From: Madurella fahalii
Lineage: Eukaryota > Ascomycota > Sordariomycetes > Sordariales
Length of the DNA stretch: 64,000 bases
NCBI GenBank assembly: GCA_029876055.1
Contig: CM056879.1
Coordinates: 806,001 to 870,000, forward strand
Reading direction: 5' to 3'
In this document: positions 1 through 9,786 of the stretch, piece by piece
Layout: each line of letters starts with the position of its first letter
How positions within the stretch are numbered: position 1 is the stretch's first letter
Position numbers and translations under genes: made by a program
Notes under the pieces: generated by a model
The model's input: the letters and a program-made list of their open reading frames with translations, nothing else
The model's database searches: none
Told to the model about the DNA's origin: nothing

Positions 1-2136
1 ATGGACTCCCTCATTACCCGACTTCTCTCTGTTCATGTCACTCGCATGTTGCCTCGAGGTGCCGCCGAGCTTAATCTCTCAAGGCACACGCAAACCACTG
101 GTATTATGGGTATCGGGCTGCTCTACTGCAACAGCCAACACCGACGCATGAGCGAGATCATGATGTCCGAGATTGAACACATCGACGACGGAGAGGAAGA
201 GGATCCCCTCCGCGACGAGAGTTACCGTTTGGCCGCGGGTTTTGCCCTCGGTTTCATTAACCTCGGAAAGGGAGGCGATCTCAGGGGATTGCGAGACATG
301 CGGCTTACGGAGAAGTTGCTTACTATCGCCACGTCCACCAAGAGAGTTGAGCTTGTCCACGTTCTCGACCGTTCCGCCGCTGGCGCTGTGATAGCCATCG
401 CGCTCATCTTCATGAAGTCAGAGGACCACATCGTGGCACGCAAGATTGACGTTCCCGACACTATCTTGCAGTTCGACTACGTCCGGCCCGACATCTTGCT
501 CTTGCGGACGGTGGCCAAGAACATTATCCTCTGGAAGGAGATAGATCCCACGTTTGAGTGGATCAGGAACGGCTTACCGTCCGAGTACAGGGCACGCTTC
601 CAACTCACCAGCATTACCAAGCTGCACAGCCGAGACATGCCATTCTTCTCGATTCTCGCCGGTCTGTGTTTTGCCCTAGGCCTGCGTTTTGCCGGGTCAG
701 CCAACGTGAAGGTTCGCGACCTTCTCGTCCACTACCTCGACGAGTTCAGGCGCATTGTGCAGATTCGCGCCGTCGACTTTGACAGCGAATTGACCCGCAG
801 CAACGCGCGCATGTGCATGGACCTGGTGGCCCTCTCCTGCGCGTCGGTCATGGCCGGGACGGGAGACATCATCGTCCTCCGCCGACTCCGCGCCCTGCAC
901 GGCCGCGACGACCCCAGCACAACCTACGGCAGCCATCTCGCCGCGCACCTCGCCATCGGCGCCCTGTTCCTCGGTTGCGGGACCTGCACGTTTGGCACAA
1001 GCGACATCGCCGTCGCGGCCCTGCTCCTCTCCTTCTACCCCTTGTTCCCGGGCAACGTTCAAGACAACCGCTCTCACCTCCAAGCGTTCCGGCACTTTTG
1101 GGTCCTCGCCACCGAGCCCCGCTGCCTCGTTGCCAAGGACCTGGTCACGGGCCAGCCACTCAACGTGCCGATTCTGGTGCATCTCGTGCCCGGTTCGCCC
1201 TCTGCCGTAGCAGCAGCAGCAGCAGCAGCAGCCGGTGCCGCCACCGCCCCTCCGCAGACCGCCCAGAACGACGAAACCGTCACGCTCCGCCGACAAACCC
1301 CCTGCCTCCTCCCGCCGCTGGACGACGTCGTCCGCGTCGAGACGGACGCCCGCGCGCTCGGCTACTGGGATCTGACGATCGACCTGGCGCGCTCCCCGCA
1401 GCTGGCCGACGAGTTCCGCGAGAACCAGACCGTCTACCTCCGCCGCCGGCCCGGGAACGAGAGTACCTTCTCCGCGACGCTGCGCGCCCTGGGCAGCAGC
1501 AGCTCCTCGTTCTCTTCTTCCATCCCGCCTGTCTTGGGCACGGAGGCCGGGGGCGGCGGGGGAGGCGGCGGCGCGGGCGGTGCCCATGCCGAGCCGTTTG
1601 CGTGGGTATTTGGGCTCGACGCGCTGAAGGACCTGACGCGAGCCGAACGGGCGGTCGTGCTGGACAGGCTGGGGTCGAACGGCGGCGGCGTCGGGGAGGG
1701 CGAGGGGGCGAGCACGGCCGTCGACGCGCGGCTGGTGCTGCGCAGCGGGCTGGAGAGCTGGCGGTGGAACAGGGACGGGCTGTTGGGCCTGAGGCTGCTG
1801 TTTGAGTGGGCGGAGAGGAGGGGCCTGTTTGTGGCTTCGGAAAGGACGGCGGAGGAGACGCATGTGCTGCAGCAGCAGCAGCAGCAGCAGCAGGCTGACG
1901 GGGCAGGGGGGAAGAAGCGAAGGGAGAAGGGTAAAGGGAAGAAGAGTGAGACTAGAAAGGGGAAGAAGAAGGTCTCAGTCGGGCCCGCAGCGTATGTGGA
2001 GCCCGGCAGTGCTAGCGCGCAGGAGAAGAAGGTTGAGCCCTCGGGTTCTGGCGGGATGGAGGGGTCGTGGTGGTTGAGAGACAGCGCGATTGAGGAGTTG
2101 AAGGGGCGGACATGGCTCGCTAGTCGGGAAGGATGA
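1..2136 (+). CDS. apc1: Anaphase-promoting complex subunit 1 (Apc1/BimE), C-terminal part, 5' truncated by window
   Basis: The frame is open from the first base, so the 711 residues seen are only the C-terminal part; the true start lies outside the window. The segment around residues 30-170 (LGIGLLYCNSQHR-like, RLAAGFALGFINLGKG, PDILLLRTVAKNIILW) reads as the PC-repeat and following region of Apc1, the large scaffold of the APC/C ubiquitin ligase that drives mitotic exit. The C-terminal third carries low-complexity inserts: an Ala run (bases 1207-1232), a Gly-rich stretch near 1550-1580, a Gln run (1870-1893) and a Lys-rich tail. Such inserts are common in filamentous fungi and are not expected in yeast or human Apc1. 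The tail after the last conserved block is not alignable by eye. It converges with the eIF3e gene to the right. Family assignment is firm; the intron structure upstream is unknown. Confidence 0.9.
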   Translation: MDSLITRLLSVHVTRMLPRGAAELNLSRHTQTTGIMGIGLLYCNSQHRRMSEIMMSEIEHIDDGEEEDPLRDESYRLAAGFALGFINLGKGGDLRGLRDMRLTEKLLTIATSTKRVELVHVLDRSAAGAVIAIALIFMKSEDHIVARKIDVPDTILQFDYVRPDILLLRTVAKNIILWKEIDPTFEWIRNGLPSEYRARFQLTSITKLHSRDMPFFSILAGLCFALGLRFAGSANVKVRDLLVHYLDEFRRIVQIRAVDFDSELTRSNARMCMDLVALSCASVMAGTGDIIVLRRLRALHGRDDPSTTYGSHLAAHLAIGALFLGCGTCTFGTSDIAVAALLLSFYPLFPGNVQDNRSHLQAFRHFWVLATEPRCLVAKDLVTGQPLNVPILVHLVPGSPSAVAAAAAAAAGAATAPPQTAQNDETVTLRRQTPCLLPPLDDVVRVETDARALGYWDLTIDLARSPQLADEFRENQTVYLRRRPGNESTFSATLRALGSSSSSFSSSIPPVLGTEAGGGGGGGGAGGAHAEPFAWVFGLDALKDLTRAERAVVLDRLGSNGGGVGEGEGASTAVDARLVLRSGLESWRWNRDGLLGLRLLFEWAERRGLFVASERTAEETHVLQQQQQQQQADGAGGKKRREKGKGKKSETRKGKKKVSVGPAAYVEPGSASAQEKKVEPSGSGGMEGSWWLRDSAIEELKGRTWLASREG

Positions 2137-2969
2137 GGTGGTGGTTCTTGGAGTGTATGACACCTAGTCTTCACAAGAGCAGAAACACTACGAGATACTT
2201 ATTACTATCTGTGCCCCTTGCTTTTACCCGCATGGCTCTGTTCGTTCAAGGCATCCCCGGTCTGTCGTAAACGCCTGTACGCTTTCTCGATCGCTTCTTG
2301 TATCAGCGGTTCTGCACACCTCATCCCTCCGCCGCCGGTTTGATCTTCCTAGTTCTCCCGTCAAAGTCTAATTCTCACAGGCAAGACAAATAGAGATATA
2401 CATGGAGCAATAAGAGCAGAAGAACCCGGACGAAGGCACGGAAAAACAAGGCAACAATTTAGGGGATGTATAAGCATCACCCAGCCGACATGTATCACTT
2501 GCCTCCCTAAGGTTATCCGACTTATGCAGATATTCCAGTTAATGCCCTTGTATTTCTCGGCGCTATTGTCCCTAGGGCACGATACGGCGGACCTTTTCAA
2601 TTGTCTAGGGGTAACTAGGCTTGAGATTTAGGTGCCCCCTAACTTCTCACTTGACGAACCTTGAAGCGCCTCAAGACGCCTAGTCCGATAGTACGAGGCA
2701 TGCCAAAGATACCAGATATTTACCCGACTACTCTTCTCATCATCTTCTTTGCTACTGCAATAGCTTCTTTCATCGTCCTCATCAGCGTTGTCACTGCCAT
2801 GGTCTTGGAGTTTGAGATGCAAAGGCACGCAGAACGACGGGATCACGGAGACTGAACTCGTTGTAACATGATAGTCTACTGGTATAACAATCGTCACGGC
2901 ATGCAGACATGGCCGCTGTTGGGTTGGCATTACTTCGCGTCGCCTCATTATCGGCCGTCTCGCCCCCTT
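2137..2969. other. Intergenic, between convergent 3' ends
   Basis: Gap between the 3' ends of apc1 and the eIF3e gene. It should hold both 3' UTRs. A 51-codon open frame from 2700 encodes one hydrophobic stretch, but nothing supports it as a gene. Confidence 0.6.
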
Positions 2970-4386
2970 CTACCTGGCAACGGCCGCGCTAAGAACCTGG
3001 GTCCTGAAGAAGCCGCCCTTGGTCTTCTCGATGACCTGTTGGTATACTGAGCTCGGCGGGTGGTTCATAACCACTGTGCCCTCCTTGTAGTCGATCTTGG
3101 CGTCGAGCCGCGTGTCGCGGATCAGGTTAACGATCCACTTCTCTGCCGCGTCGGCGTTCAAGCCCAACCGTGCGCTGAGGTCATTCAGTGCGATGCGCGC
3201 GTGGATCTTGCAGTAGCTCTCGAAGATCAGGTGCCTCGCCGAGTCGACAAAGTCGTCGGCGTGGGCGAGCAGGAAGAAGTCGCTGCGGAGAACCTCCTCG
3301 GCGAGCACGAGCTGCTGCTGGGCCTCCTCAAAGTCAAAGTCGATGCACAGGGCGTGCACGAACCGGGTGACGGGGTCCTGGTACTCGTACGCCTCCTGCT
3401 TGACGATACGGACGACGTCCTTCATCTGCTTCTGGTGTACGCCGGGATTCTTGGCCCGGCCACGATTCGTGATGACGGCGACGGTGAGATACCGCAGAAT
3501 CCACGGGCAGTTGGCCTGGATCGTGTTGATGTAACCGGCGTTGAAGAAAAGGTCGAGGATCGGCTCGCGCGCCTTGTCGAAGTTGAAGAGGGGGAAGAGT
3601 GCCCAGTGGATTAGCGCAGTGCGATGTTGCAGCTGCGCAAGCGGATTCTGTGACAGCTTCGAGTCGATACCCTCCCGCACCTTCTGCAGCTCCTCCATCG
3701 CCGACTCCCAGTTGGTCGTGAGGATCTCGCAGGCCAATCTGCCCCAGGTCGCATACGACACCTTGTCGTTGTCCGTAGATAGCACACGGAACCGGTAAAG
3801 CACTTCGGATGCGTCGCCGTAGTTGCCGCAGCTGTATTGTAGGTTGCCAAGGTCGAAGAGAGCGTTGACCATCTCGATCGTAACCTGCCACACCGGACCC
3901 GTCAGCACACACCGATCTCGCCGAGGATACAAGCCCGCCGGGGGCGGGAAAACCTACATCATGTTCCCGTTTCAGAAACTCCAAGTTGGCCACCTTGTCG
4001 CTCCGCAGGTTGTTAACCACATCATCCCGCTCCAGCAGCTCCGTGATCTTGCTCGTCTCCTGCTCGTACTTGTCTAGCTGGCTGAACACTTTTTGCCTCC
4101 TCTCGGCAAACTCGGCCGGCGGCTCCTTCAGTCCCTCCAGCTCGCAGTAGAGATTGGCCACGTAGTCGGTCATGTTGGTCTTCTTCAGCAGCGCATACTT
4201 GGACTGTGTGATCTCGCGCGCCTTCGCCTCGTCCTTGACCTCGCCGCTCTCCTCGTCGACTAATTGGCCGGCGCTGAACTCGAGCAGGGGGAAGATCATG
4301 TGTCTGTCGAGGTGCGGAGCGAGCTTCAGAATGAGGTCGTACTCGGCCGGCGACGACGCGCCGTCGGTGGTGGGTGCGGAAGCCAT
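2970..4386 (-). CDS. int6: Translation initiation factor eIF3 subunit e (Int6)
   Basis: Two exons: 4386-3958 and 3884-2970, joined across a 73-nt intron (3885-3957, donor GTAGGT, acceptor CAG), giving 447 residues. The N-terminal part (AEYDLILKLAPHLDRHMIFPLLEFS, split for length) is the eIF3e N-domain, and the C-terminal half is the PCI domain that binds other eIF3 subunits. Splicing restores REHD|VTIEMVNALFDLGNLQYSCGNY, a continuous family sequence. The start is the first ATG of the frame, and length fits the family (about 440-450). It acts in the cytoplasm as part of the 43S preinitiation complex. It is divergent from IMG2, with 500 bp between the two starts. Ordinary housekeeping gene. Confidence 0.93.
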
Positions 4387-4886
4387 GATCGGTTTCGGGG
4401 GAGGTGATCGATTGCTCGGCGATCGATATGCGTCAAAGAGAATTCCCTCACAAATACCGACTTGGAGAAGAATCCTTGGTATCTCGGTCAAGCGAGAGTC
4501 GGGGGGCCCGGTGTGCAGGGGAGAAGTGGCCGATAGGGAAGCCAACCGCCCAATTTTCTCGGGAAGGTTATCTTTCGAATCTTTGGTGGGGTCAAAAATT
4601 CGAGAGTTGTGATTCAGCAGTGGGTGGGATGCGGGCAGCGCCGAGCGGAATCCGCTGCGGACCCACGTCTTGGTAGGCAGGGCACCATTGGTTAAAGTTC
4701 CATTTCTGAAAGCCAGAAAACTGTGGGGCCGGCGAATCATTGTGCCGCCTCCCGACGATTTTCCTTAGCAGCTATGCCGGATTGGGAAACCCTGCGATTA
4801 TCGCGAGAGTCGAGAAGAATCGAGCCTACACTCCGGCGACGCATTCACTCCCTCAACGCCAGCCAACCCAGCTTCCAACCAGCACA
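4387..4886. promoter_or_regulatory. Divergent promoter region, eIF3e / IMG2
   Basis: 500 bp between two divergent start codons of translation-related genes. No clear TATA box was seen. Shared regulation is plausible but inferred only from layout. Confidence 0.5.
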
Positions 4887-5505
4887 ATGCTCCGGCCTAC
4901 AACCCTTTTCCGGGCGACAATAGTCCCCTCGCGACAACTCCTCCCCCAAACAACCCCCAGAGCCAGCAGCATCCTCCTCCTCAGCAGGAGATACCTCTCG
5001 ACACCAGCGACTCCGAGCGCTGAAGAGACCGCACCGTCACAACCCCCAGCCTCGCAAGCCTCGCAAGCCTCGCAAGCCTCGCAACAACCTCAACGCCACC
5101 CCTTCCACGTCTTCCGCACGCCGGGCAAGAAATTTGCCGTCTATCACCTCTCCAAGCGCGGCGGCAACAAGAAGCTCACGGCCATCAAGAAGATCGAGGG
5201 TGACCGCAAGGTGTTCAAGAACCGGCTTGCCGAGGCGCTCGGTGTGGACCTGAAGGACATCGCGATCAACTCGCTGACGGGCCATGTCGTGGTAGAGGTG
5301 GGTTCTACTTTGCCCCATGCATGGGGGGGGGGGGGGGGGGGGGGCAGACCGCTTTGATCAGGGGGATAATCTACACGTCAAAAGAAAAAATAAAATAAAA
5401 TAAATAAATAGATCAATACGTCAAGACCGCTGCTAACGAGGAGGCGCATAACAGGGGCATCGCAGAACCGAAATCAACGAGTGGCTTGCGAAGCAAGGCT
5501 TCTGA
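4887..5505 (+). CDS. IMG2: Mitochondrial large-subunit ribosomal protein Img2 (mL49)
   Basis: Exon 1 is 4887-5297 and exon 2 is 5455-5505, giving 153 residues. The start was chosen at the ATG that opens a typical mitochondrial presequence (Arg/Ser-rich, no acidic residues, ends near RRYLST). An upstream in-frame extension to 4740 exists but lacks an obvious role. The conserved core is FHVFRTPGKKFAVYHL ... KKIEGDRKVFKNRLAEAL ... NSLTGHVVVE. The 157-nt intron must be removed to add the last 17 residues (GHRRTEINEWLAKQGF), which contain the WL typical of the family C terminus. Four 9-bp repeats encode a QAS-rich linker (5050-5084). The intron contains a 22-base G run. It is part of the mitoribosome 54S subunit. 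Confidence 0.9.
5050..5084 (+). repeat. IMG2: 9-bp coding tandem repeat (CAAGCCTCG x about 4)
   Basis: The unit CAAGCCTCG is repeated head to tail inside IMG2 and encodes a QAS/SQA linker between the presequence and the conserved core. Confidence 0.85.
5323..5344 (+). repeat. Uninterrupted 22-base G run in IMG2 intron
   Basis: Twenty-two consecutive G residues lie 25 nt after the IMG2 splice donor, followed by CAG. It is inside the intron, so it would form a G-rich pre-mRNA segment. Run length may be affected by sequencing or assembly slippage. Confidence 0.9.
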
Positions 5506-6366
5506 GGAGGGCGACGTCTGGCCGAGGGTTAGAACAGCGACGGAAGGTCGGAAATCGAGGAGGGCAGCGCTGCGGGTGTTGCGGCCGTTGAAGCTGAGCT
5601 TGCGTGGAGAGGGATCTGCTGGCCGACGCCGAGGGATAGAGTGGTAGATGTGTACGATGGGCAGCCATATACCAAGCTTCAGGCACAGCACGAGCATCAA
5701 AACGGACACGGCCAGCCCACCCGGATAGAGGGCTGTGTCGTGGAAGGTTAATGCTTCCAGCCTCAGGAGGCGAGGAGGCCGTGGGCGTGTACAAATACAA
5801 TCTGTATAAATTGGAACCTTGCGTTCTCTCCGGAGATGGTCTCGTGCAGCCCAGAAGGCATACCCATCGACCCGTCTGTGTTCCAAGGACGACAAGCACT
5901 CTGCATGAGTCAAGAGGACCCGGGTTCCAGTACAGCGAGGCACGAGATCCCAACACCATTCCATTCCAAGAGTATGTACAAAAGATACCACGTGCAATAA
6001 AAATACTGTCTACCAATGCTCACCCGTAGGTTATCCAAAAATAAAAATAAAAATAAAAAAAAATAAAGAAACTGCCCTGTCACTGCGCGTCGAAAACAAA
6101 ACCCATTATCGTTTCTCTCATCAATATCCAGCTACACCAGAAATCTGTACAGAGTGACGGCAAAGCCTGCCCGCCACCCATCCAAAAACCCCTCGCAGCT
6201 GAACCTGAGCTTGGGAATGCAATCAGAAGTTTAACCCCTGGTCCCCGAACAATGCAGACTTCGCTTGCTTGCTATCTAACATCCAACACCCCAACGCCGT
6301 TTGCGCACCACTCCCCATCTAAGGCATTCGCCGTCGCCTAGAGTGCCGACGCCTCCCATCGTCGGC
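5506..6366. other. Intergenic, between convergent 3' ends
   Basis: Gap between IMG2 and the SWI1 3' end. It contains an A-rich stretch of AAAATA units near 6038-6067. Two overlapping minus-strand frames of about 180-190 codons run back over the IMG2 last exon, show no recognisable protein features, and were not accepted. Confidence 0.6.
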
Positions 6367-9300
6367 CTAGCGCACAAGGTTGACATACGCCAGCAGGTCC
6401 GCCAACACGCCTTCCCTAGTCCACTCATGCGCCTGCATCTGCAGCGCGCTCAGGACGCTTTCCCCAGCCGGCAGGATTTCCGGAGGCACGCCGCTCTTGT
6501 CCTTGGGGTTGCTAGGATCCCGCGCCTTCTCCCCGAGCCGCTTCAGCATGTTGACGGCCAGCGCGATGATGTACACGAGATCCGAATCCCGCTTCGGCTG
6601 GCCTCTCGGCTGACCACCCGCCCTAGCGGGTTGACCCTCGAACTGGGCGCTAAGCTGCCGGACGAGGAGCAAGAGATTCTGCACGAAGCCGTTGCCCGAC
6701 GCGAGCCAGGCGCGCGTGACGCCGCTTTCGAACCCGGGAGCCAGTCCTGCCATGATGTCGGCGGCTAGGAGACCTTGCATAAGGATGGGCTTGCGTGCCT
6801 CGACCAGAGATGGCAGATTCATTGGCCGGTGATCACGCGAATGATCGGGGATCGGCGATATCGCGAGCCCAAACACCCGGGTGAGGAGCTCGCAGGGAGG
6901 GGAGGCGTTGACAGCAGCCTCGGCAGCGAAGATGGCTTTGTAGTAGGTCCTATTGGGCTCATCCCGCGCCAGCAGTTTGGCCAGGCAGTCAATGGCATGG
7001 GGAAGGTACGGATGCAAGGCGGGTTCATAGGAGGAGAAGAAGAGCCGGTCATCCGACCAAGTCGGACCTGGTGTTGGCGCAAAGGCAAGCAAGAACTGCA
7101 AAAGACAGAACGCTTGCTCCCGTCCGGGTATCTCTACCGAGCTTGCGACGTTGGACAGTAATGTGACCAAGTCCTTCATCAAGTCCAGCGTGTCGGCATG
7201 GGTTCGGAGGAGCATCTCCCGGGTTCCCAAGTATCTGATGAGCACACAGATGAACTTGATGACCGTGTCGTCCGCAAGAACCGCGTGGTTCTCCTCGCGC
7301 CACGAAAGGTTCCGGAGGATGGTGGTTATGCATATGAGCCGGTCCACGGCGCGCTCGAGCACGTATTCCTGGGACCCAAACAGTGTGGCGTTGCGCAAGG
7401 CCAGTTTTTCCACCCGACAGGCGCGAACAACATCCTCGTATGGGGAGATGGTGACCTCGTTCGATGCCTCCTCAGAATTCTCCACTAGGAGGTCGATCTG
7501 ATCCTCGGCACACTCGACCAGTGCCTCAACCAGCTCGTCGCAATGCCGCAGGTCAATCTGGGGGATGGGGACCGGCTGGGTGGGACTGAAGAAATGGTAG
7601 TCTTTGCATGTCAAGGACGCTAATGTGTCGAGAGCCAGCCGCACTTCACCGTGAATGCCGCTCTGGATACTCTTGGTGAGCGCGTGGATGTCGACATTCC
7701 CAAAATCAGTGGGGAGCGGGACGTCGATCTTGGATCTCTGCAGTTCGTCCCCGACCTTCATCAGCGCGTTCACGTCAAATCCCCCAAAGGTTGTGATTTC
7801 CCTCGAGCACGGCATGTATTCATCAGGGTTGGTCGCGAATGGTGCAGGGAACTTTAGAGAAGTCCCGACGTCGTCTGCCATCCCTTGGCTTTCCGGATGC
7901 GCAGAGCCGGGGAGCGACATGGTCCCAGCTTTGCTCTGAGCAGGCGACGGTATAGGAAACTCGTCCACCGTCGGCGTGGCCTGGACGCTCCTCGACAAGC
8001 TGTTGCGCGAATGGCCTTGGCTGGATAGTATCGGCTGCTGGCTGTGGGGAGCGGCTGGGAACCCATTGACCCCCCCCTGCTGCGGCCCCGGCGGCTTGAT
8101 TGGGGACTGCATCTGGGTCGGTTGCTGGTGTTGCATCATCTGAGGCTGCATCTGGCCCGGCGGCATCGGTTTGGTTGGCGTCCCTTGCTGCGCATTCTGG
8201 GTATTGGGCATTCCCCCTGGCTGCTGCATGCGCATCTTCTGCTGCGCGGCCCACAGCTCCTCAAACTTGAGCAGATTGCGTTCGTAGATAGCCTTGAGCT
8301 GCTGCGACACGATAGGGAACTGGTGAGGTGCAAAACCCGTGAACTGAGCAGCTTGCATCCAACCGTTGGAATTGGTCGCGTTCCGGTATCCACCAAGCCT
8401 GTAGTACACAAACTGGAATAAATTGTGCAGGGGGATCGTGCGACCCTCGATCACGGGTTGCGAGTCCAGCGGGAGACCTTTCGAGCTCATGAAAGTCGTC
8501 AAGTGCTTCATGAACTGATCCGGGGGTGGCATCCGACTCACGGCCTGCTGCTGGGGCATTCCTTGTTGGGGCCTCATTGCGCCTGGCGGCATCTGACCGT
8601 TGGGGATGCCTTGCCTAGCGGCCATCATGTTTCGCGCTTGCGCTTGTGCCTGAGCCGGGTTCTGGCCAGGCTGCGCTTGCATCATGTTCTGGGCGCCCAT
8701 TTGCTGCATCTGCATGCTTGTCCGCTGGGCTTGCTGTTGGAGCTGCTGCATCTGATAGTAAAGCTTCTGCTGCTCCATGGGGTTCCGAGCCTGTCCCATT
8801 TGCTGCTGGAACATCATGTTCGTCATTTGGCCTGCCATCTGTCCCGCCATCTGTCCCGCCATCTGTCCCGCCATCTGGCCAGCCATTTGTCCCGCGAGCT
8901 GACCCGGCATCTGGCCCGGTATCTGACCCGGCATTTGTCCCGCCATCTGTCCCGCCATCTGTCCCGCCATCTGACCAGGCATTTGGCCTTGCATCTGACC
9001 TCCCATCTGTCCGGGCATCTGTCCTGGCATCTGCCCCGCCATCTGGCCCGCCATCTGCTGCATCTGCCCGTGCATTTGTCCCATTTGCTGGGGCATCATC
9101 TGGCCGGCCATTGGGTTCGGCGCTGGAGACGGTCTGGCGGGGGATTGCGCCGCTGTGAACTGGGGATTGAAAGTTTGCGGGAAGGCGTTTTGTTGCATAA
9201 AGGGCTGCGGCGTGCCTCCATGGTCGGATGGGATCGGGGACGCCTGGGGAAACTGTTGCGCGGCAGGCGAGAAAGGATGCGGAGAGGTAGAAGCGACCCG

Positions 9301-9786
9301 CTGGGGAACGCTTCCCGGGCGCATCTGGTTGCCCAAGATGGGCGAGGGTGTCGCGTTCGTCGACCCGTTCGGTTGGAGATGTGGGTATGGAGATGGCTGA
9401 CCGGACGATTGTTGTGGCATGCCAGGCTGTTGGAAGCCCGGGAAGGCCGATTGCTGCGGCGTCTCGGCGCGCGACGTCGGCAGCATGCCCGGCGCTGGGC
9501 GCGGCGACTGGCCCATGCCATCTTCTCTCGGCCGCGGTCGCTTCGACGGAATGACGGAATTGGTTTGATACATGGGGTTCGGGAACGAGGGCGATGCATT
9601 GCGCATAGGCCCGTTGCCCATGACCATTTGTTGGGGGTTCGCGAACTGCGCATTGAATTGGGCGGGATTGCCCATGAAGGCCGAGGGGTCCATCATGGCG
9701 CCCGCGACTGCCGAGGGGTCGTTGATGTGCGCGAAGCCGTTGCCATTGTGGTTGGGGACAGCGGCCTCGTTGATCCAGGAGCTCAT
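6367..9786 (-). CDS. swi1: SWI/SNF chromatin-remodelling subunit Swi1 (ARID-domain protein)
   Basis: Single 1139-residue frame. The N-terminal 400 residues are Pro/Gln/Met-rich and disordered, and include 19 copies of a 4-residue M(A/P)GQ repeat. An ARID/BRIGHT DNA-binding domain lies at about residues 424-512 (FMKHLTTFMSSKGLPLD ... LFQFVYYRLGGYRNAT ... FELW-type end). The C-terminal half (about 650-1139) is a helical Swi1/BAF250-like region with armadillo-like composition, rich in Leu (RLICITTILRNLSW, LDLMKDLVTLLSN). Fungal Swi1 proteins share this order. It acts in the nucleus within SWI/SNF to open promoter chromatin. The start is the first ATG with the family-like Ser/Asn start. The upstream 5 kb is gene-poor. 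Confidence 0.9.
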   Translation of the reverse strand: MSSWINEAAVPNHNGNGFAHINDPSAVAGAMMDPSAFMGNPAQFNAQFANPQQMVMGNGPMRNASPSFPNPMYQTNSVIPSKRPRPREDGMGQSPRPAPGMLPTSRAETPQQSAFPGFQQPGMPQQSSGQPSPYPHLQPNGSTNATPSPILGNQMRPGSVPQRVASTSPHPFSPAAQQFPQASPIPSDHGGTPQPFMQQNAFPQTFNPQFTAAQSPARPSPAPNPMAGQMMPQQMGQMHGQMQQMAGQMAGQMPGQMPGQMGGQMQGQMPGQMAGQMAGQMAGQMPGQIPGQMPGQLAGQMAGQMAGQMAGQMAGQMAGQMTNMMFQQQMGQARNPMEQQKLYYQMQQLQQQAQRTSMQMQQMGAQNMMQAQPGQNPAQAQAQARNMMAARQGIPNGQMPPGAMRPQQGMPQQQAVSRMPPPDQFMKHLTTFMSSKGLPLDSQPVIEGRTIPLHNLFQFVYYRLGGYRNATNSNGWMQAAQFTGFAPHQFPIVSQQLKAIYERNLLKFEELWAAQQKMRMQQPGGMPNTQNAQQGTPTKPMPPGQMQPQMMQHQQPTQMQSPIKPPGPQQGGVNGFPAAPHSQQPILSSQGHSRNSLSRSVQATPTVDEFPIPSPAQSKAGTMSLPGSAHPESQGMADDVGTSLKFPAPFATNPDEYMPCSREITTFGGFDVNALMKVGDELQRSKIDVPLPTDFGNVDIHALTKSIQSGIHGEVRLALDTLASLTCKDYHFFSPTQPVPIPQIDLRHCDELVEALVECAEDQIDLLVENSEEASNEVTISPYEDVVRACRVEKLALRNATLFGSQEYVLERAVDRLICITTILRNLSWREENHAVLADDTVIKFICVLIRYLGTREMLLRTHADTLDLMKDLVTLLSNVASSVEIPGREQAFCLLQFLLAFAPTPGPTWSDDRLFFSSYEPALHPYLPHAIDCLAKLLARDEPNRTYYKAIFAAEAAVNASPPCELLTRVFGLAISPIPDHSRDHRPMNLPSLVEARKPILMQGLLAADIMAGLAPGFESGVTRAWLASGNGFVQNLLLLVRQLSAQFEGQPARAGGQPRGQPKRDSDLVYIIALAVNMLKRLGEKARDPSNPKDKSGVPPEILPAGESVLSALQMQAHEWTREGVLADLLAYVNLVR
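8827..9054 (-). repeat. swi1: 12-bp coding minisatellite, 19 units, encoding M(A/P)GQ
   Basis: Read on the minus strand, 19 successive 12-bp units encode Met-X-Gly-Gln, with X being Ala, Pro, Gly or Gln. Two units have Ile or Leu instead of Met. The array keeps frame perfectly and lies in the disordered N-terminal region of Swi1, before the ARID. Confidence 0.9.

Noticed and set aside
697..1863. 388-codon open frame on the minus strand
   Set aside because: Antisense to the conserved apc1 coding frame; Arg/Pro/Gly-rich shadow caused by GC-rich codons, no domain.
1434..2174. 246-codon minus-strand frame with Pro and Cys runs
   Set aside because: Mirror of Gly- and Gln-coding repeats of apc1; low complexity only.
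2700..2855. 51-codon plus-strand frame with one hydrophobic stretch
   Set aside because: Lies in the gap between two convergent 3' ends with no promoter or leader signs; hydrophobic short frames arise by chance in T-rich DNA.
5413..5997. Overlapping minus-strand frames of 180-194 codons
   Set aside because: They run antisense through the IMG2 terminal exon and show no protein-like motif.
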